Shown: piece by piece, positions 42,277 through 54,887 of the stretch
Position numbering within the stretch: position 1 is the first letter of the stretch
Layout: every line of letters begins with the position of its first letter
DNA from: Adiantum capillus-veneris
Taxonomy: Eukaryota > Streptophyta > Polypodiopsida > Polypodiales > Pteridaceae
Assembly: GCA_014529385.2 (NCBI GenBank)
Contig: CM043954.1
Coordinates: forward strand, 1,842,501 to 1,906,500
DNA length: 64,000 bases
Direction of reading: 5' to 3'
Notes under the pieces: model-generated
The model's database searches: none
What the model was told of the DNA's origin: nothing
The model's input: the letters and a program-made list of their open reading frames with translations, nothing else
Translations under genes and position numbers: made by a program

Positions 42277-43322
42277 CTCTTCTCAGTAATCAAGGAAGTA
42301 ATAACTCCGCTTTTCATAGCGAAGCTCTCCCTCTTCTCTATCTTGACGCGATGGCCCCAAAGTGAGTGACAAGAAGCTTGACAGACGCTCCTACCATTTC
42401 ACTTCCAAAGAAGATACAAAGGAAGGTGTCAACTATTCCAAATCGTAGCTCAAGAACATGTATCATCTATTGCAGAAGAAGTTGAAGCCATCCAACCTCC
42501 AACACGGGAGATAGTCGAACACATCTCTAATTTGGTAAGACAAATTTATAAAGTTGCATCATTATACATGCTGATCTGGTAAGTCAAGCTTAGGAATCCC
42601 CTTAAACCGTCTAAAAAATGTGATTGTGTCATAAGAAACAAGTATATGATCTCGCAGAATAGTACACAATTTTTTGATAAATTGATATTGTTCGATCTTA
42701 GGAGTTAGTTGATAATTTTGAAGAATCACTTAAAGAGAACAATTGTTGAAGGAATATCTTTTGTCCAACTGGAACTCGCGGTTAGTGGAGAATAAGTTGA
42801 GGTTATCAGGCCTCTTTTTTGTCTTGCGATTAGTGAGATGCTCCTCGCGGTTAGCAATTGGGGAAATTTGTGTATTTTTTGGTTAGCAAATAAGTAAATT
42901 CTTTGCAACTTTAGGCTCTGTTGGCTAGACAAAGAAAGTCCACGGGTAGCAGAAAACTCATTAAAAAAGATGATTATTTTTGTTGAAATTAAGGACTGTC
43001 TTCATTAGACCCTGTTTGAGAAAGAATAGTTTGGGTGATGTTTGAAGGGTTGTATGAAAGAATTTGTGCTCATAATTAATTAAGAAACCCTATTTGTACA
43101 TGTAAAACAATGCGGTAAAAATTTAGAAACACGAGGAGAGGGTGAGTACAGTGTGAAAAGTGGGAGACTAATATCCAAACAAAACCATGACTATTGATGG
43201 ATGGACCTGATTAGTCAGGTACTTTTCCCAAGAATACTTGTTAGTTAAAATAAACCTCGTATCACTTTTAGGACTTTATGGATGGCATTTATGCCTCTTG
43301 CACATGAAGAAAAAGAGGTTGT

Positions 43323-43698
<376 letters not shown>

Positions 43699-43954
43699 GA
43701 TCTTAGGTATGTCAATGAGATTTTATCTTCATGATATGAGAACTAGCTCCCACTGTAATCCATTGATTTATCGACGTGGCTTGTGGTGTATGACCCTTAC
43801 ATACATGAAATGTGATGGATAGAGGACTTTCTCTCTTCTATTGCTCATATCCTTGCTTCATTAAATTAAGTAGGGTGCTGTCAATGGAACTTGAGAATAA
43901 AGGAAGGCCAACTATCAAGTTGACCCAATCATCTGGTTGGGGACCTCACAACAA

Positions 43955-44115
43955 TGGTGAGGTTACCAGCTTGGGTGATATGAATATATGTGGTGAGGTT
44001 ATTATCTTGGGTGATATGAATGCATGTGCAAGAACTTTGCAACATGACATATAACAATTTGGTATGCCACATGTTTCAAGGAGACTAGAGGACGTATACA
44101 TGTATAGCACTTCTA
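43955..44115 (+). pseudogene. LINE endonuclease fragment
   Basis: The frame gives VIILGDMNACARTLQHD, closely matching VIVFGDMNARTNTLQHN of the minus-strand LINE at 61.7 kb. GDMNA is the conserved APE-endonuclease box. A 40-bp direct duplication of the GGTGAGGTTA...GATATGAAT phrase precedes it. Confidence 0.65.
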
Positions 44116-44990
44116 CATATGTTCTTTTTTGCAAAAACAAGATCCTTTCATTAGTTGAGAATATTGCACTATGGGCTACAAGATGCACGTGATAGAGATA
44201 GCTACATCAACTTGTGAGGAGACTCTCCCAAAGGAAAAACAAGATATGTACAATAATAGCTAAATCAAGAGATGGGACATTAGGAAAAATATGAATCCCA
44301 AAGGGGCCTTGTAAGAGCAACCAATCAAATTTCAGTCAAAAATAGGACATAGAAGGGGTGGCATGGATAGCCCATATCTATACAAACCTCAAAACTATAT
44401 CATGTAACATATCTATGGAAAGAGCTCAACAATGCAATCGATCCAAATGCACAAATTTGAAGTTAAAATGCTCAAGCTATGGCCATTCAAAAAAAATAAA
44501 AAAAGTAGTGGGACCGTGGCCATGAGCGCAATATCATTGGTATAGAGAGTATATTCCAAAAGCATCTTTGATCCTAAAGGAACCTTTTGGGGTTCATATT
44601 TTCCCTACTGGAGGGAAAAACAACCATATTAATGGACGATACTGCCACCTAGGCATGCAATGAACCATGATGGAGAAGGGCCATAGACGCATGATTAGAA
44701 CTGTTGTGGAGTCTCTCAACCTGACCCTTATGTGAGGCCAAGGGCAAACCTAGGGGGGTCACAGACCTAGACCAAGGACTGGCTGGTACATGTGGATAGG
44801 GGATTCTAGATAACGGATGGACAAGGGGCTATATAAAGGGTGGTAGGATGGATAATTCTCACGGCAGTTCCCTAGCTTCTCACACTAGTATTAGAGCTTA
44901 AAGTTTTTCAAGGAAAAAGAGGCATGGTACCTCTGATCTTGCATAAGTTTGCATGCCCATGCTAAAGAGGGCAAGTCAAGGAGGAGAAGA
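44116..44990 (+). other. Possible LTR remnant, no gene
   Basis: TATATAAAG at 44830-44838 and CTCACACTAGTATTAGAGCTT at 44878-44898, which resembles an LTR end plus a tRNA-Met primer site (TGGTATCAGAGC) with two changes, suggest the end of a decayed 5' LTR. A gag-like fragment follows. The rest is unremarkable. Confidence 0.4.
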
Positions 44991-44995
44991 CCCAT

Positions 44996-45610
44996 GTGCA
45001 AGCACCCTTGCAAGGGGGGGAAGGGGGGGAGGGGGGATTTCGACCTGCACCAAATTGTCCCCGGCTAGCCTTGATTGGTAGCACAACCCATATCGCCATG
45101 GATTTGGACATTGACATGAACTATATGTTCAATTTTGAAAAATATGCACATGTTGCACCATTTGATGCTTGCGTCCGGATACTCTCATGAAGGGTACCCA
45201 CGTGGCAACAGGGACGCAAGAGGGGAAACTATCTACTCCTCATCCACAGAGTGCGTTAGAAATTCTGGATGACAACAATAACTTGTTTGATGCCAAGGAA
45301 TATGTCACCCATCAGGACTTACAAAATTTTGAGGACCGTTTTTGCAAGTTAGCAATATGGGTACAACTATTGGCCACTCAAGTGGAATCATTAACACGGT
45401 TAATACACTTTATGCTAGCAGAATCAGATGCTTCACTACCAATGACCCAAGGGGTCCTACTCTCCAACATGGATCAACAACAAGAGCCAAAGGTTTTGGC
45501 CAACGTAGCCAAAAAGCGACTGTCAACCTTTGAGTTTCAAAGGGAAAAGTGTCAGAAACTCTACTTTAATTGCTTAGGGCCACACTTGTGGAAGCATTGT
45601 CCATAGGAAC
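44996..45610 (+). pseudogene. Decayed retrotransposon gag fragment
   Basis: The frame 45169-45606 gives LFDAKEYVTHQDLQNFEDRF, TQVESLTRLIHFML, and ends CQKLYFNCLGPHLWKHCP, a zinc-knuckle-like C-x-x-x-x-C-x-x-x-H-x-x-x-x-C with altered spacing. Its position after the LTR-like end supports a gag origin. Family not determined. Confidence 0.45.
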
Positions 45611-47560
45611 AATATAGAAATGATCATGCATGAGCTAGCCATCCTACATGAACTTAATTTTTGGTGCATTGCCATAGTATGAATTTAGGATTTTTGTTTC
45701 GGAGTGTGGATTGGCTAGTATGGTTGATCATTCATTTTTTGAATGATCAACCATACCTATGATTTATGCATATATGGTGTGTTTGCACATCATTTTAGAA
45801 AAGCACGGCTTGTGTCTAGTTACAGCAAGGCTGTCAATCCATTAAGATGTTTTTTCTTTGCATCTATTGATACACAATTATTTTAGCATATTCTGTTGTT
45901 AGCCAACAAGATTGAATGTTGGCTATGAGCATATCGGTTTTAACCTTTGACAAACTTATGCGAAGCAAGGCTTCTAACTCATGGCAGGCCATTGACTTGA
46001 AATCAAGGACCTAACACACTGTTTTGGAGATTTGGCAAGATAGGGATATAAGTTCACATTTTAAATAGGATACCGTTAAATTGTGATGCATCCATGCCAG
46101 TACACTGGGTGCATGGCACTTAAGCTATTGCCTTAAGTATTAAAACATTAAAAAATAATGCAATTAACATTGACAATTGAGAAGGAATTTACTTTGATAG
46201 TGCCAAAATGGATGTATTACTGCAACGACAATGATTGTGGAGATTGAGGATAAGCAAACTCATACTTAATCGTGACAAATTTTGAGCGTTTATAGATTTC
46301 TCAAGAAATTCCGCTCTAAGAAAACTTTCTTTATCACATGCTTCACTATTTTCATTCCACTAAAAAATTTCATTCTTTTTGTCAATATACAAACCATATA
46401 GTTTTTTTAATCTATCATAACTATTTGGATCACTCTTATGAAAGAGTTTCATGCACTCAGTTGACATATGTGAGATGCCATGAGAAGGTAGACACACATT
46501 TTTTTCAACATCATAATCTAGAACCTATCACATAGACACGATTATAAGCATTCATTATGCAAATATCAAGCTTAAAATTTTGTAACAAATTCTCATCAAC
46601 AAATTGGTTAAGTATAAAACTAAATTATATCAAATATAGGCGTGTAGGTTTCACAAAATTTGATACATAAATTACAAGTGCACGTTTCATTTTACACATA
46701 TACATGTTCAATCTAGAGGTGGAGGTGCTCTTTCTTGCCTACAAAATTAATAGTTCACTAGTAGTTTATCACCTACATGTAATGATCTAATGGCATTTAC
46801 AAGAATGTATCTTGGAATATCTGTGCTCATGTATTCTCGTTCATGACCATTTTTGCATTCAACAAATGTGCAATTGGTTCTTGCATTCCTTAAGTTTCAA
46901 GCCATTTGAACATCAAAACCATTATGAAAATGCCAAAATTCTTTCAGTCTATAGAAAACTGGCAAACTTTGGCTTAGAATCCAAACCAGCGATCCAAATC
47001 CCAAACATTTTTACCCGAAGCATCTCTTTAGTATGCTAAACTAGATGGTGAAGAGACCACTTCAAAATGTGTTCCAACATGGATCGCCATGATCCATGTA
47101 CTTCTGACCCAAAATTGACTTGAGCTAGTCTGAGCTAGTGCTTGTAGATGTCCTAGTCACACTAGTGAAATTTGGAACTTTTTGCTCAAGTTAAGCTCAT
47201 TTTTCATTTTATGGTCAAGTTTGCGTCATTTTGACTTTTTTGATGACTTTTTTATCGTCTTATGGGCACTAAACAGTTGAAATTTTGGTAGCAATATTTC
47301 ATGCAGATGTGCTCAAAAGGAGTGGGAGGTAGCACCTAATGAGATAATCACCATCTCATTAAGCAAGAAAGCTTATTTCATAGATCAAGAGCTTGAACAG
47401 ATACCTGAAAATATTTTTATTAGCAACTTCCAAGCGGCACATGGTACAAAAGTAAAAGCGACAATCTTCCTTAAAGAACTTTAGACACTACACCAAAAGC
47501 CAAAAGTCCTAGATAGTGCAAGATATCTCCAGCTCAATAGTTTTTTCAGACTACCTCCCA
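45611..47560. other. AT-rich intergenic, no gene recognised
   Basis: About 2 kb of AT-rich sequence. It has a short inverted repeat near 45715-45760 (GATTGATCATTC with GAATGATCAACC) and nothing I can assign. The short open frames at 46338 and 46812 lack similarity. Confidence 0.4.
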
Positions 47561-48245
47561 GGGGGATCGACTTCCAAAGGGCACGTGAGCTCATGTGCAC
47601 CATTTAGTACAATGGAAAGGCTACATTAATCGACAACGATGGAGTTGCACTAAGAGTAAAGATCAGAAGTGATTTTATATGCCAAGATCTCCATTTACTA
47701 GTAAGAAGCCACAACCTATTGTTGAAGACTAAGGCCATAGATAACAATAAGGCATTCTTTAAAGCATCAAGGGCACAAGCTTACATACAAGGGTCTAATC
47801 TATTTGGAGACATAGCTACGCTTGCGATTGACCTCGTAGCACTTAAAAGTACAAAAGCCACCACGCTACAGAGAACCCCCATTACATGTGGCAGGGGTGA
47901 TGGTCAATTGGCTAGCAAAGAGAAAGATAATCAAATGTGGCCTTGGAGGTTACATTCTCAACAATCTAGTCAAAGTGAATATGAAAAGCAATGATAGAAA
48001 CAAGGCAGATATGAATGCAAGGCTGAAGCTTATAAGGATAGCCTGTCAAGCCTTGGGAATGATATATGATCTACTTGAAGCTGAATCTCAGCTTAACCTC
48101 TTACACGAGGCCAAGCATGTAGTAAATGTGGTGGATAGTTCCTCAACAACTCCTACAAAGAGAAGAACAAGTGAGGGTACGAAACTCCTTCATAGTGAGG
48201 ATACGAATCTCCCTGATAGTGAGGGTACAAAACTTGACTTTTAGC
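47560..48245 (+). pseudogene. Unknown ORF relic, probably the 5' part of a gypsy element
   Basis: Two overlapping frames (47719-47994, 47888-48244) carry FKASRAQAYIQGSNLFGDIA, LIRIACQALGMIYDLLEAES and a Ser/Thr tail. I do not recognise a domain. It precedes gypsy gag sequence on the same strand. Confidence 0.35.
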
Positions 48246-48270
48246 TCCAAGGAAAGATCAAAACAAAGAA

Positions 48271-48472
48271 AGATGTGCCATCAGAATACCAATCCTCAGA
48301 AGAGGCAGAAGTAGACGTACCTTTGATTAAGAAAAAACCTCAATAAACAAATCAAATCCCAAGTAGAAGAAAGATGTGCCATCAGAATACCAATCCTCAG
48401 AAGAGGAAGAAGTAGACGTACCTTTGATTAAGAAAAAACCTCAATATACAAATCAAATCCCAAGTAGAATGA
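48271..48472 (+). repeat. 101-bp tandem duplication
   Basis: Two near-identical copies (48271-48371 and 48372-48472) start AGATGTGCCATCAGAATACC. The period is not a multiple of three, so it shifts any frame through it. Confidence 0.85.
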
Positions 48473-48879
48473 ACATTGATAACTTTGATTTTGCACATGA
48501 AGGTGCTAATGATGATAGCCCCAAATTTATTAATTACCTTGTTACTAGGTTGCAGCAAGCTATGGGCTTTCCCTTTCTCTCCAAGAGGAGAGAGAGCTTA
48601 GGAGGCCTCTTGATGAGACCCCCCAAAAGAAGACTCTCTTCCATAAGAGAGGAGGAATCCAAAGAACGAGAAAGAAGCAAATCCCTAAGTTTTTGTGAAG
48701 ATGTGGCTCCACGAAGACAGCGGTCTAGATGATCGCCAACTCCTCCCAAGAGGAAATGATCAACCCATAGTCCTTCTCCTCATCAGTCCGAAAGGGGAGA
48801 GAGGAAACAAAGGAAGAAAAGGGTAAAAAGAGGTCACCCTTTTCTCCTTCTTCTTCACCTTCTTCCTCTTCGGATGAAA

Positions 48880-50760
48880 TCTATAGTTATTCTCGTAAAG
48901 AATACAGGAGGGGAGGACATCACAAATCTTACCCTGCATGGCAAAGGTCCAAAAATCTCAAGAAGTTCAAAGAGGGAGGAAAGAGTATCTTGTTTCTCAC
49001 CTATTATTGCACCTTTGGTGCTACCAACAAAGTATTGGCCTTCATCCAACAATTTGATGCGGCCTTTGGAGATGGGGTTTCATGGAGTCCTCCAAGCTAC
49101 GTCATGTAGCTATGCACTTCTAGAAATATGTTCGTCAATGGTGGGCTAGTCTTCATGGTAACGGCGAAGCCCCAAAGACATGGAAAACTCTACAACTTTC
49201 CATTATGAAGCAATTCCTTGCAGGTGATGCAAAGGACGAAGTGCTTACCGAATGGCGTATTTTAAGCTTCTGTCCCATGAGTCTATCCACAAACATGTAG
49301 ACAAGTTTTGGGATTACATCTCAAGTCTACTATCTTTCAAAAGATAGAATTCACCGAGCAAAAGCAACAATTCTATGTGGGATTACCTGAAGAGATGGCC
49401 GAGTACGTCAACTCCCAACGGCGTGGTTCTATCACCAAAGTAATCCACGACACTATGGTTGGTTTTCACATCAATTTCCAGCAAGGGGCTTGAAGCAATG
49501 TCAAGCCCATGGAAATCAAAGACAAAATTGATGCAAAGGGGAAAACCAATGCCCAAAATTCTTCCCAAGGCAATTCCAACAACAACAACAAAAATCGGTC
49601 CAGGGAGAAGGGAGTTTACAAAGGTAAAAATAAAATCCCTTTGAAGAGCTTGAACCTTTTTGCAAGGACCACAAATGTTTCAAGTGTGTGGAGAAAGCAC
49701 ATGGCTATCGTTCTTGCCCCAAGAGAAATGCCCGCAATGAGACTCCTAGAGCTTCCACTATCGAAGCTCCAAAAGAGGATGCTTATTGCAAAGGATCACC
49801 TCTTTCCTATGCTTGGAGAAAGGTAAGGGAGCAGGATGCCTTCATCTTTTTTGATCCTGGATCTACTCACTTCAGCTTTCAAGGGATAGAAAGCCTTCAT
49901 TACTCCCTTGATTGGGAAGTTGAGGCTTTATTTCCAAAGCTACGTCGACAAAGAAGATTTTTTCATCTCTCCTCTCCAACATGAGGATGTTATCTTAGGG
50001 GAACCATGATTCAACCGCATGGTTGTCAACATGAAGTTCCCTAAAAGGATAATCTACTTCACCTGTAGGGAAAAGAGCATGTATATAGATGCTAGTGAGT
50101 CCGGTCGTACTATACCACTTGTAAATTTTCCTGCTTTTGACAAATCAATAAAAAGCTCAATTTTTGCGTACATGTTTTTTGTCAAAGAGTCCCTAAAAGG
50201 TTCTAATGTTTCATCAAATGTAAATGGTAGGAATCAAGAAGATCTAGACATGTCTAATTTTCTAAATGGATGCCAAGATGTGTTCATCGATGATATCCCT
50301 ATGGACTTACCTCCAAAATGAGGGGATGGTGACAATTGAATTGGGCTCCTACCAGGAATCTCACCTCCTAACAAGCCTCGTTATCAAGTTTCCCAAGCTC
50401 AACAAGAGGAGATCATGAGACAAGTACAAGAATTGATAGACAAAGAGATGGTGAGGCCTAGCTCCTCTCCTTTTGTTCTCCAGCCCTTTTAGTGAAAAAG
50501 AATGCATGTGTGTGGACTATCGAGCACTAAACCATATCACTATCTAAAATAGATTTCCCATACCACGGGTAGAAGATCATGGTTAGATACAAGAATCTAC
50601 CTACCTCAGTAGGATTGACCTTAAAAGTGGCTATCATCAAATAAGGATAGTGAATGAAGATATCCCAAAGACCGTGTTTCGTATAACGTTTGGTCTTTAT
50701 GAATATCTAGTCACTCCACACGTACCAAGGAAAAAACCGATTGATCAAGCAAAGTACCCA
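48880..50760 (+). pseudogene. Gypsy gag-protease-RT relic
   Basis: Gag pieces in shifting frames: NKVLAFIQQFDAAFGDG, KIEFTEQKQQFYVGLPEEMA, and TKVIHDTMVGFHINFQQ (49308-49493). A zinc-knuckle relic CFKCVEKAHGYRSCP lies near 49670-49725, a protease FFDPGSTHFSF near 49848 (D-P-G), and a KRIIYFTCREKS linker near 50040. The RT start YQVSQAQQEEIMRQVQELID and KEMVRPSSSPF is near 50380-50480, and a stop-riddled continuation equivalent to DLKSGYHQIRIVEEDIPKT ends near 50700. It breaks off in mid-RT. Confidence 0.7.
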
Positions 50761-50819
50761 TCTTTCAAGCATTGGAGAGGAGGAAGAACAACCATGTGTT
50801 GGTTCCCTTAACTGTTAAT

Positions 50820-51289
50820 CAAGTTATAGATCCAATTTGGGTACAAATAGATCAAGTAGATCATGAAGGCAGACCCATAGGTTCGATCATGTTTAGGTAG
50901 TCTTTGCAATCACAAGAATACTTCCAAAGAAATGGAGTTATATGGATTCCTTCAAAAGCAACAAAAGGATACAACGTATTACTTGGTCAAACACCTCAAG
51001 GATCTTCCATCAAAGTAGAAACTTAAAGAAGGAAGCCAAAAGAAAATATGAATGCAAAAGGCATGCTACTAAGCATGATTACTAACAACAAGAGATTAAG
51101 TGGATTTGGGCTCCAAAGTATCAAGTCATAGAAACAAAGATTGAAGTGGACCTTTTAGTTACAGGTGGCACAAATGGGCATAATGTTATTCAAAGACAAC
51201 AATGGATGGCTCCAATGAAGCTACTTCAATCACAAGGATTGTATGAAGGAAATATACGTATTTGGTTACCCAAGCTTAACCATCAATAA
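50820..51289 (+). pseudogene. Relic of a WxPK-repeat accessory ORF
   Basis: Two frames. 50823-51025 has IWVQIDQVDHEGRPIGS and GVIWIPSKATKGYN with one stop. 51089-51289 has IKWIWAPKYQVIE, then QQWMAPMKLLQSQGLYEGN, then IRIWLPKLNHQ and a stop. The last block aligns with RWIPKRLLEAQGYYQGN and QIWVPKRR of the young element's accessory ORF at 38758-38835 (W, P, LL, QG, Y, GN, IW, PK shared). It follows the truncated RT relic, so it sits downstream of protease or RT in both elements. Confidence 0.6.
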
Positions 51290-52200
51290 TCTCCTTTGAT
51301 AGACATAGACAACTCCAATTGCAAAGTCAAACACTCTTATTGCATGCACATTTGGAGAGTCAAAGAAAAGGAGACCGTCAAACTCAATTAAGGACCATGC
51401 CATCAAACATCAAGAGGAAAAATTAAAGACAACAAAAGAGGTATGGCAAAAGAAAAAAGAAAACAAATTAGTCCCTCATCTTCCTTCTTTTGAAGGTATA
51501 AGCTTGCCATTTATTGAAAATGTGTTTGATACAAGCTTAACAATCTCATGTCAACTTGCTAGGATGTAAAAATAATCCTTTGACATAGCCAGAGCCGGCA
51601 GGCAATCAATCCAATAGATGAACAAGGCATTAGCTTTGAGTAATATTCTCTAAGGTCTAAGAGTCTTAGCTATTCTAAGTACTACTCAAGCTGGTAGAGT
51701 TGAGCATATCTAAGTTGTGTCACACATGGTGGTATAGGTGAGAATAAGACTCGAAGTTTAGGTACTTTAAGACTAGTGGAGTGAAGGAAGGAAAAGAGTC
51801 CAAAAGACACGCATACACAAAGCACTATGAGATACGAGTGGAGAATCTTCTACATTGGAGCCCCTTCTTGGAAAGATGGTAGCTATTGATACTTCCCTTG
51901 ATGTCACAAGTACCATATTTGTTCCTTGAAGCACCTATCACCTCTTTTTTAGCATCACATGCTTTCCTTGAAAATTCTCTTGTGTAGATATAGAGTGTTC
52001 TATAATTGGCACTCACATTACACACTCTTCATTTGTTTTTGACAAACACTCACCTTGCATAAATAGGTACTTAAATGGAAAGTGCTCAGCTAAAATAAGA
52101 GCATGTACCAAGGGAAACTTTTTCTCGTCTCGAGTTTTTTCCCATTGAGCTTTTTCCCTTTGGTCATCCAGGCCTTACACCCTATATCTCACCACTATCC
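51290..52200. other. No gene recognised
   Basis: AT-rich; a few short chance frames. It separates plus-strand gypsy relics from a minus-strand copia relic. Confidence 0.4.
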
Positions 52201-54300
52201 TCTTGTACATATTCCTTGTACATAAACTTCCTCAAATATATCACCATTCAAGAAAGCACTAACAATGTTTGATTGATGTACATCCCATCCAAAGTGAGTT
52301 TCCAATGCACATAGAAAACGAACAGTAGTCATATGACAAGTGGGAGCAAAATTCTTTATAATCTATGCCTTTTTTTTGTGCATAACCTTTTGCAACACGT
52401 CAAGCCTTGTAGCGATCAATCTCACCATCTAGCTTATGTTTCAGCTTATAAACCCACTTTCATACCAATGGCCTTTTTTCTAGGAGGCAAATCACATAAA
52501 TTTCATGTGTCATTTTCTATAAGTGCATCATATTCTGATTGCATGGGAGCCATCCAATTTTTTGAATTTTGTGCTTCATCAAAAGAAAGAAGTTCCTCCA
52601 CATCACATAAACTAGAAATAGCCAAAGCATAACAATTTGACACATAAGATGCATGGCAAGAATTCGAACGAGTATGACTAGACAAAGGTGCATCCAATTT
52701 ACCATCACACAAAGTGAGCACAAAGTATACACCAACCATTTTGGCATACCTCTAGCCTCCTCATTCTCAATCCTTTCCATATCAAGTACATCATGTACAT
52801 CTGCATCAATAATATGCTGATCCATAATATTTTTAAAACCCCCCATAGGGTGTACATTTTCCTAGTTGGAATTTACATTAAAGTTTCCACCGATAAAAAG
52901 ATGCAACAAACTATCATAAATGTCCTATGACCTTACATTACCGTCTCTGGTACATGACAACAAAGGTTGAAAAGAATCTTCCACAAACACAACATCTCAT
53001 GAAACCAAGATACGCTTTGTTTGTGGATGGTATAACTTGTAACCTTTGCTTTCGGTACTATAACCAACAAAAATGCATGTAACAGCCTTATCATCCAATT
53101 TTCTACACTACGTTTGTGGCACCAAAACATAAGCTAAACAACCAAAAATGCACATGCGATCAATAGACGGCTTTTTTTATGCCATGCTTTATAAGGAGTC
53201 ATAGATTGCAAATCTTTTGTAGGACACATGTTAAGTACATAAATAGTACAAATGATAGCCTCAAGCCAAAACAAATGTGGAAAATCTTGGCTCTTGACCA
53301 TAGATCGTGCCATCTCCATAATAAGTAATCTATTTTTGCTTTTAGCAACACCATTTTGTTGAGGTTTATATGGCACTGTACATTGGTGTTTAATCCCACA
53401 ATCAGCCAGAAGTGCATTAAACTCATGAGACATACACTCCTCCCTTGATCTAAATGAAGGGTGCCCATAGTATATTTAGAGACATTTTTAGCCGTAGCCA
53501 GAATTTCTTGAAGCACATGAACACTTTGGACTTAGCTTTAAGTGGCTACACGCATGCATACCTGTAGTAATCATCAATGAAAGCTAGGAAGTATAGGTAG
53601 TTGCCTAAGAACAGAGTTTGCATAGGCCCGCAAACATCGCTACTATGCACAAGTTTCAATCTGCATGTAGCCCATACTAAACCATCCTTTGGAAACTTCA
53701 AACGTTGCATCTTACCCACAATAAACCCTTCACAAACATGCTTGAAGGTGCTTTAAGAGGCGGCAAAGAAGCAACCATATCAAATTTTTGCAAATGCAGC
53801 AAACGGAAAAATTTAGATACCCACAACGTGCATGCCAAAGTTTTGCATCTAAAACAGCCTTTGAATCCACAATTGCATTTGCAAAAATTTTCCCACACTT
53901 GTTATACAAAGTGAGCTTATAGAAGCCACGACACAAAATGCCAAATGTGACAATTTCATCACCAAAACAGATATCATGAACTATACATCTGTCATCCACA
54001 AATTTGACAACAAGACCAAGTATTGCAAGTGTAGATAGAGAAAAATGGTTCTTTTTTATCCTAGGTATATAAACTGTATCAAAAGGTGTGAAAGACTTGC
54101 CATTTGTTGTAGCCAGTGCAATCTTTCCAACTCCCTTGACTGGATAAGCGGCATTGTTGGCACAAGTAACAATCTTTCCATGAGGGATAGACTCAAGAGA
54201 GGTAAACAAGTCATGATGTGAAGTAATTAGCTTTGTAGCACCACTATCAAAGTACCGCACATGTGAATCTGCAGCAACTGACATACATGCATCGTGGATT
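52200..54300 (-). pseudogene. Decayed Ty1-copia pol on the minus strand
   Basis: Reading leftwards from 54284: protease YFDSGATKLITSHHDLF, GAG-pre-integrase LWHARCGYLNF near 53800, integrase HQCTVPYKPQQNGVAKSKNR and MARSMVKSQDFPHLFWLEAI (53134-53516). The RT start NSKNWMAPMQSEYDALIEND is near 52530, and further stop-riddled RT sequence runs to about 52200. It is a different copia lineage from element 1: the protein linkers do not match. Multiple stops and frame changes. Confidence 0.75.
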
Positions 54301-54887
54301 TCAATGATCCTTCTTAGATTGTCTTCATGCTAAATGTCATCCACTTTGATCATGTTTTGGAAACTTTTGAATCCACCTTTAATCCTCTAGTAAATTATTC
54401 AATGAATCAAATGACCAGAGTTCACATGCATGATAGTAGAAAATTTCTTGTTTATTCACATGGACATTGTGCTTTTCCATCCACAACATTCCAAGAAAAA
54501 CTTTTTCTACTAGCTTTTTTAAGGGGAACACATAAACTACAATGCAACACAATCATTAAAGTTAACTTTGAGCATTAGTGATCCACCAACATGAGTGCTT
54601 TCTTTAAAAAAGGCCGACATATGGTTTTATTTGGTTGACAATTGGTTTTCTTAGATTGTTCCATGTTTCAAAGCTAATGAGCTTTAAATAACTTCTCCCC
54701 ATCAAGGTAAGCATAAAAAATGAAGTTATCATATTCCAACCCTATTTGATTGTATGGATCCATGTCTAGTTCATCATTTGAGTTTTGATCCTCATGGTCT
54801 TCTCCCAACTATGATGAAGATTCATCTAAAATCAGGCAATTATAGGCATTACGTCATATCCTTCTTCATAAAAAAAAAATTGTAGGT
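54301..54887. other. No gene recognised between two copia relics
   Basis: Probably the gag side of the minus-strand copia relic, but no gag motif is readable in it. Confidence 0.35.
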
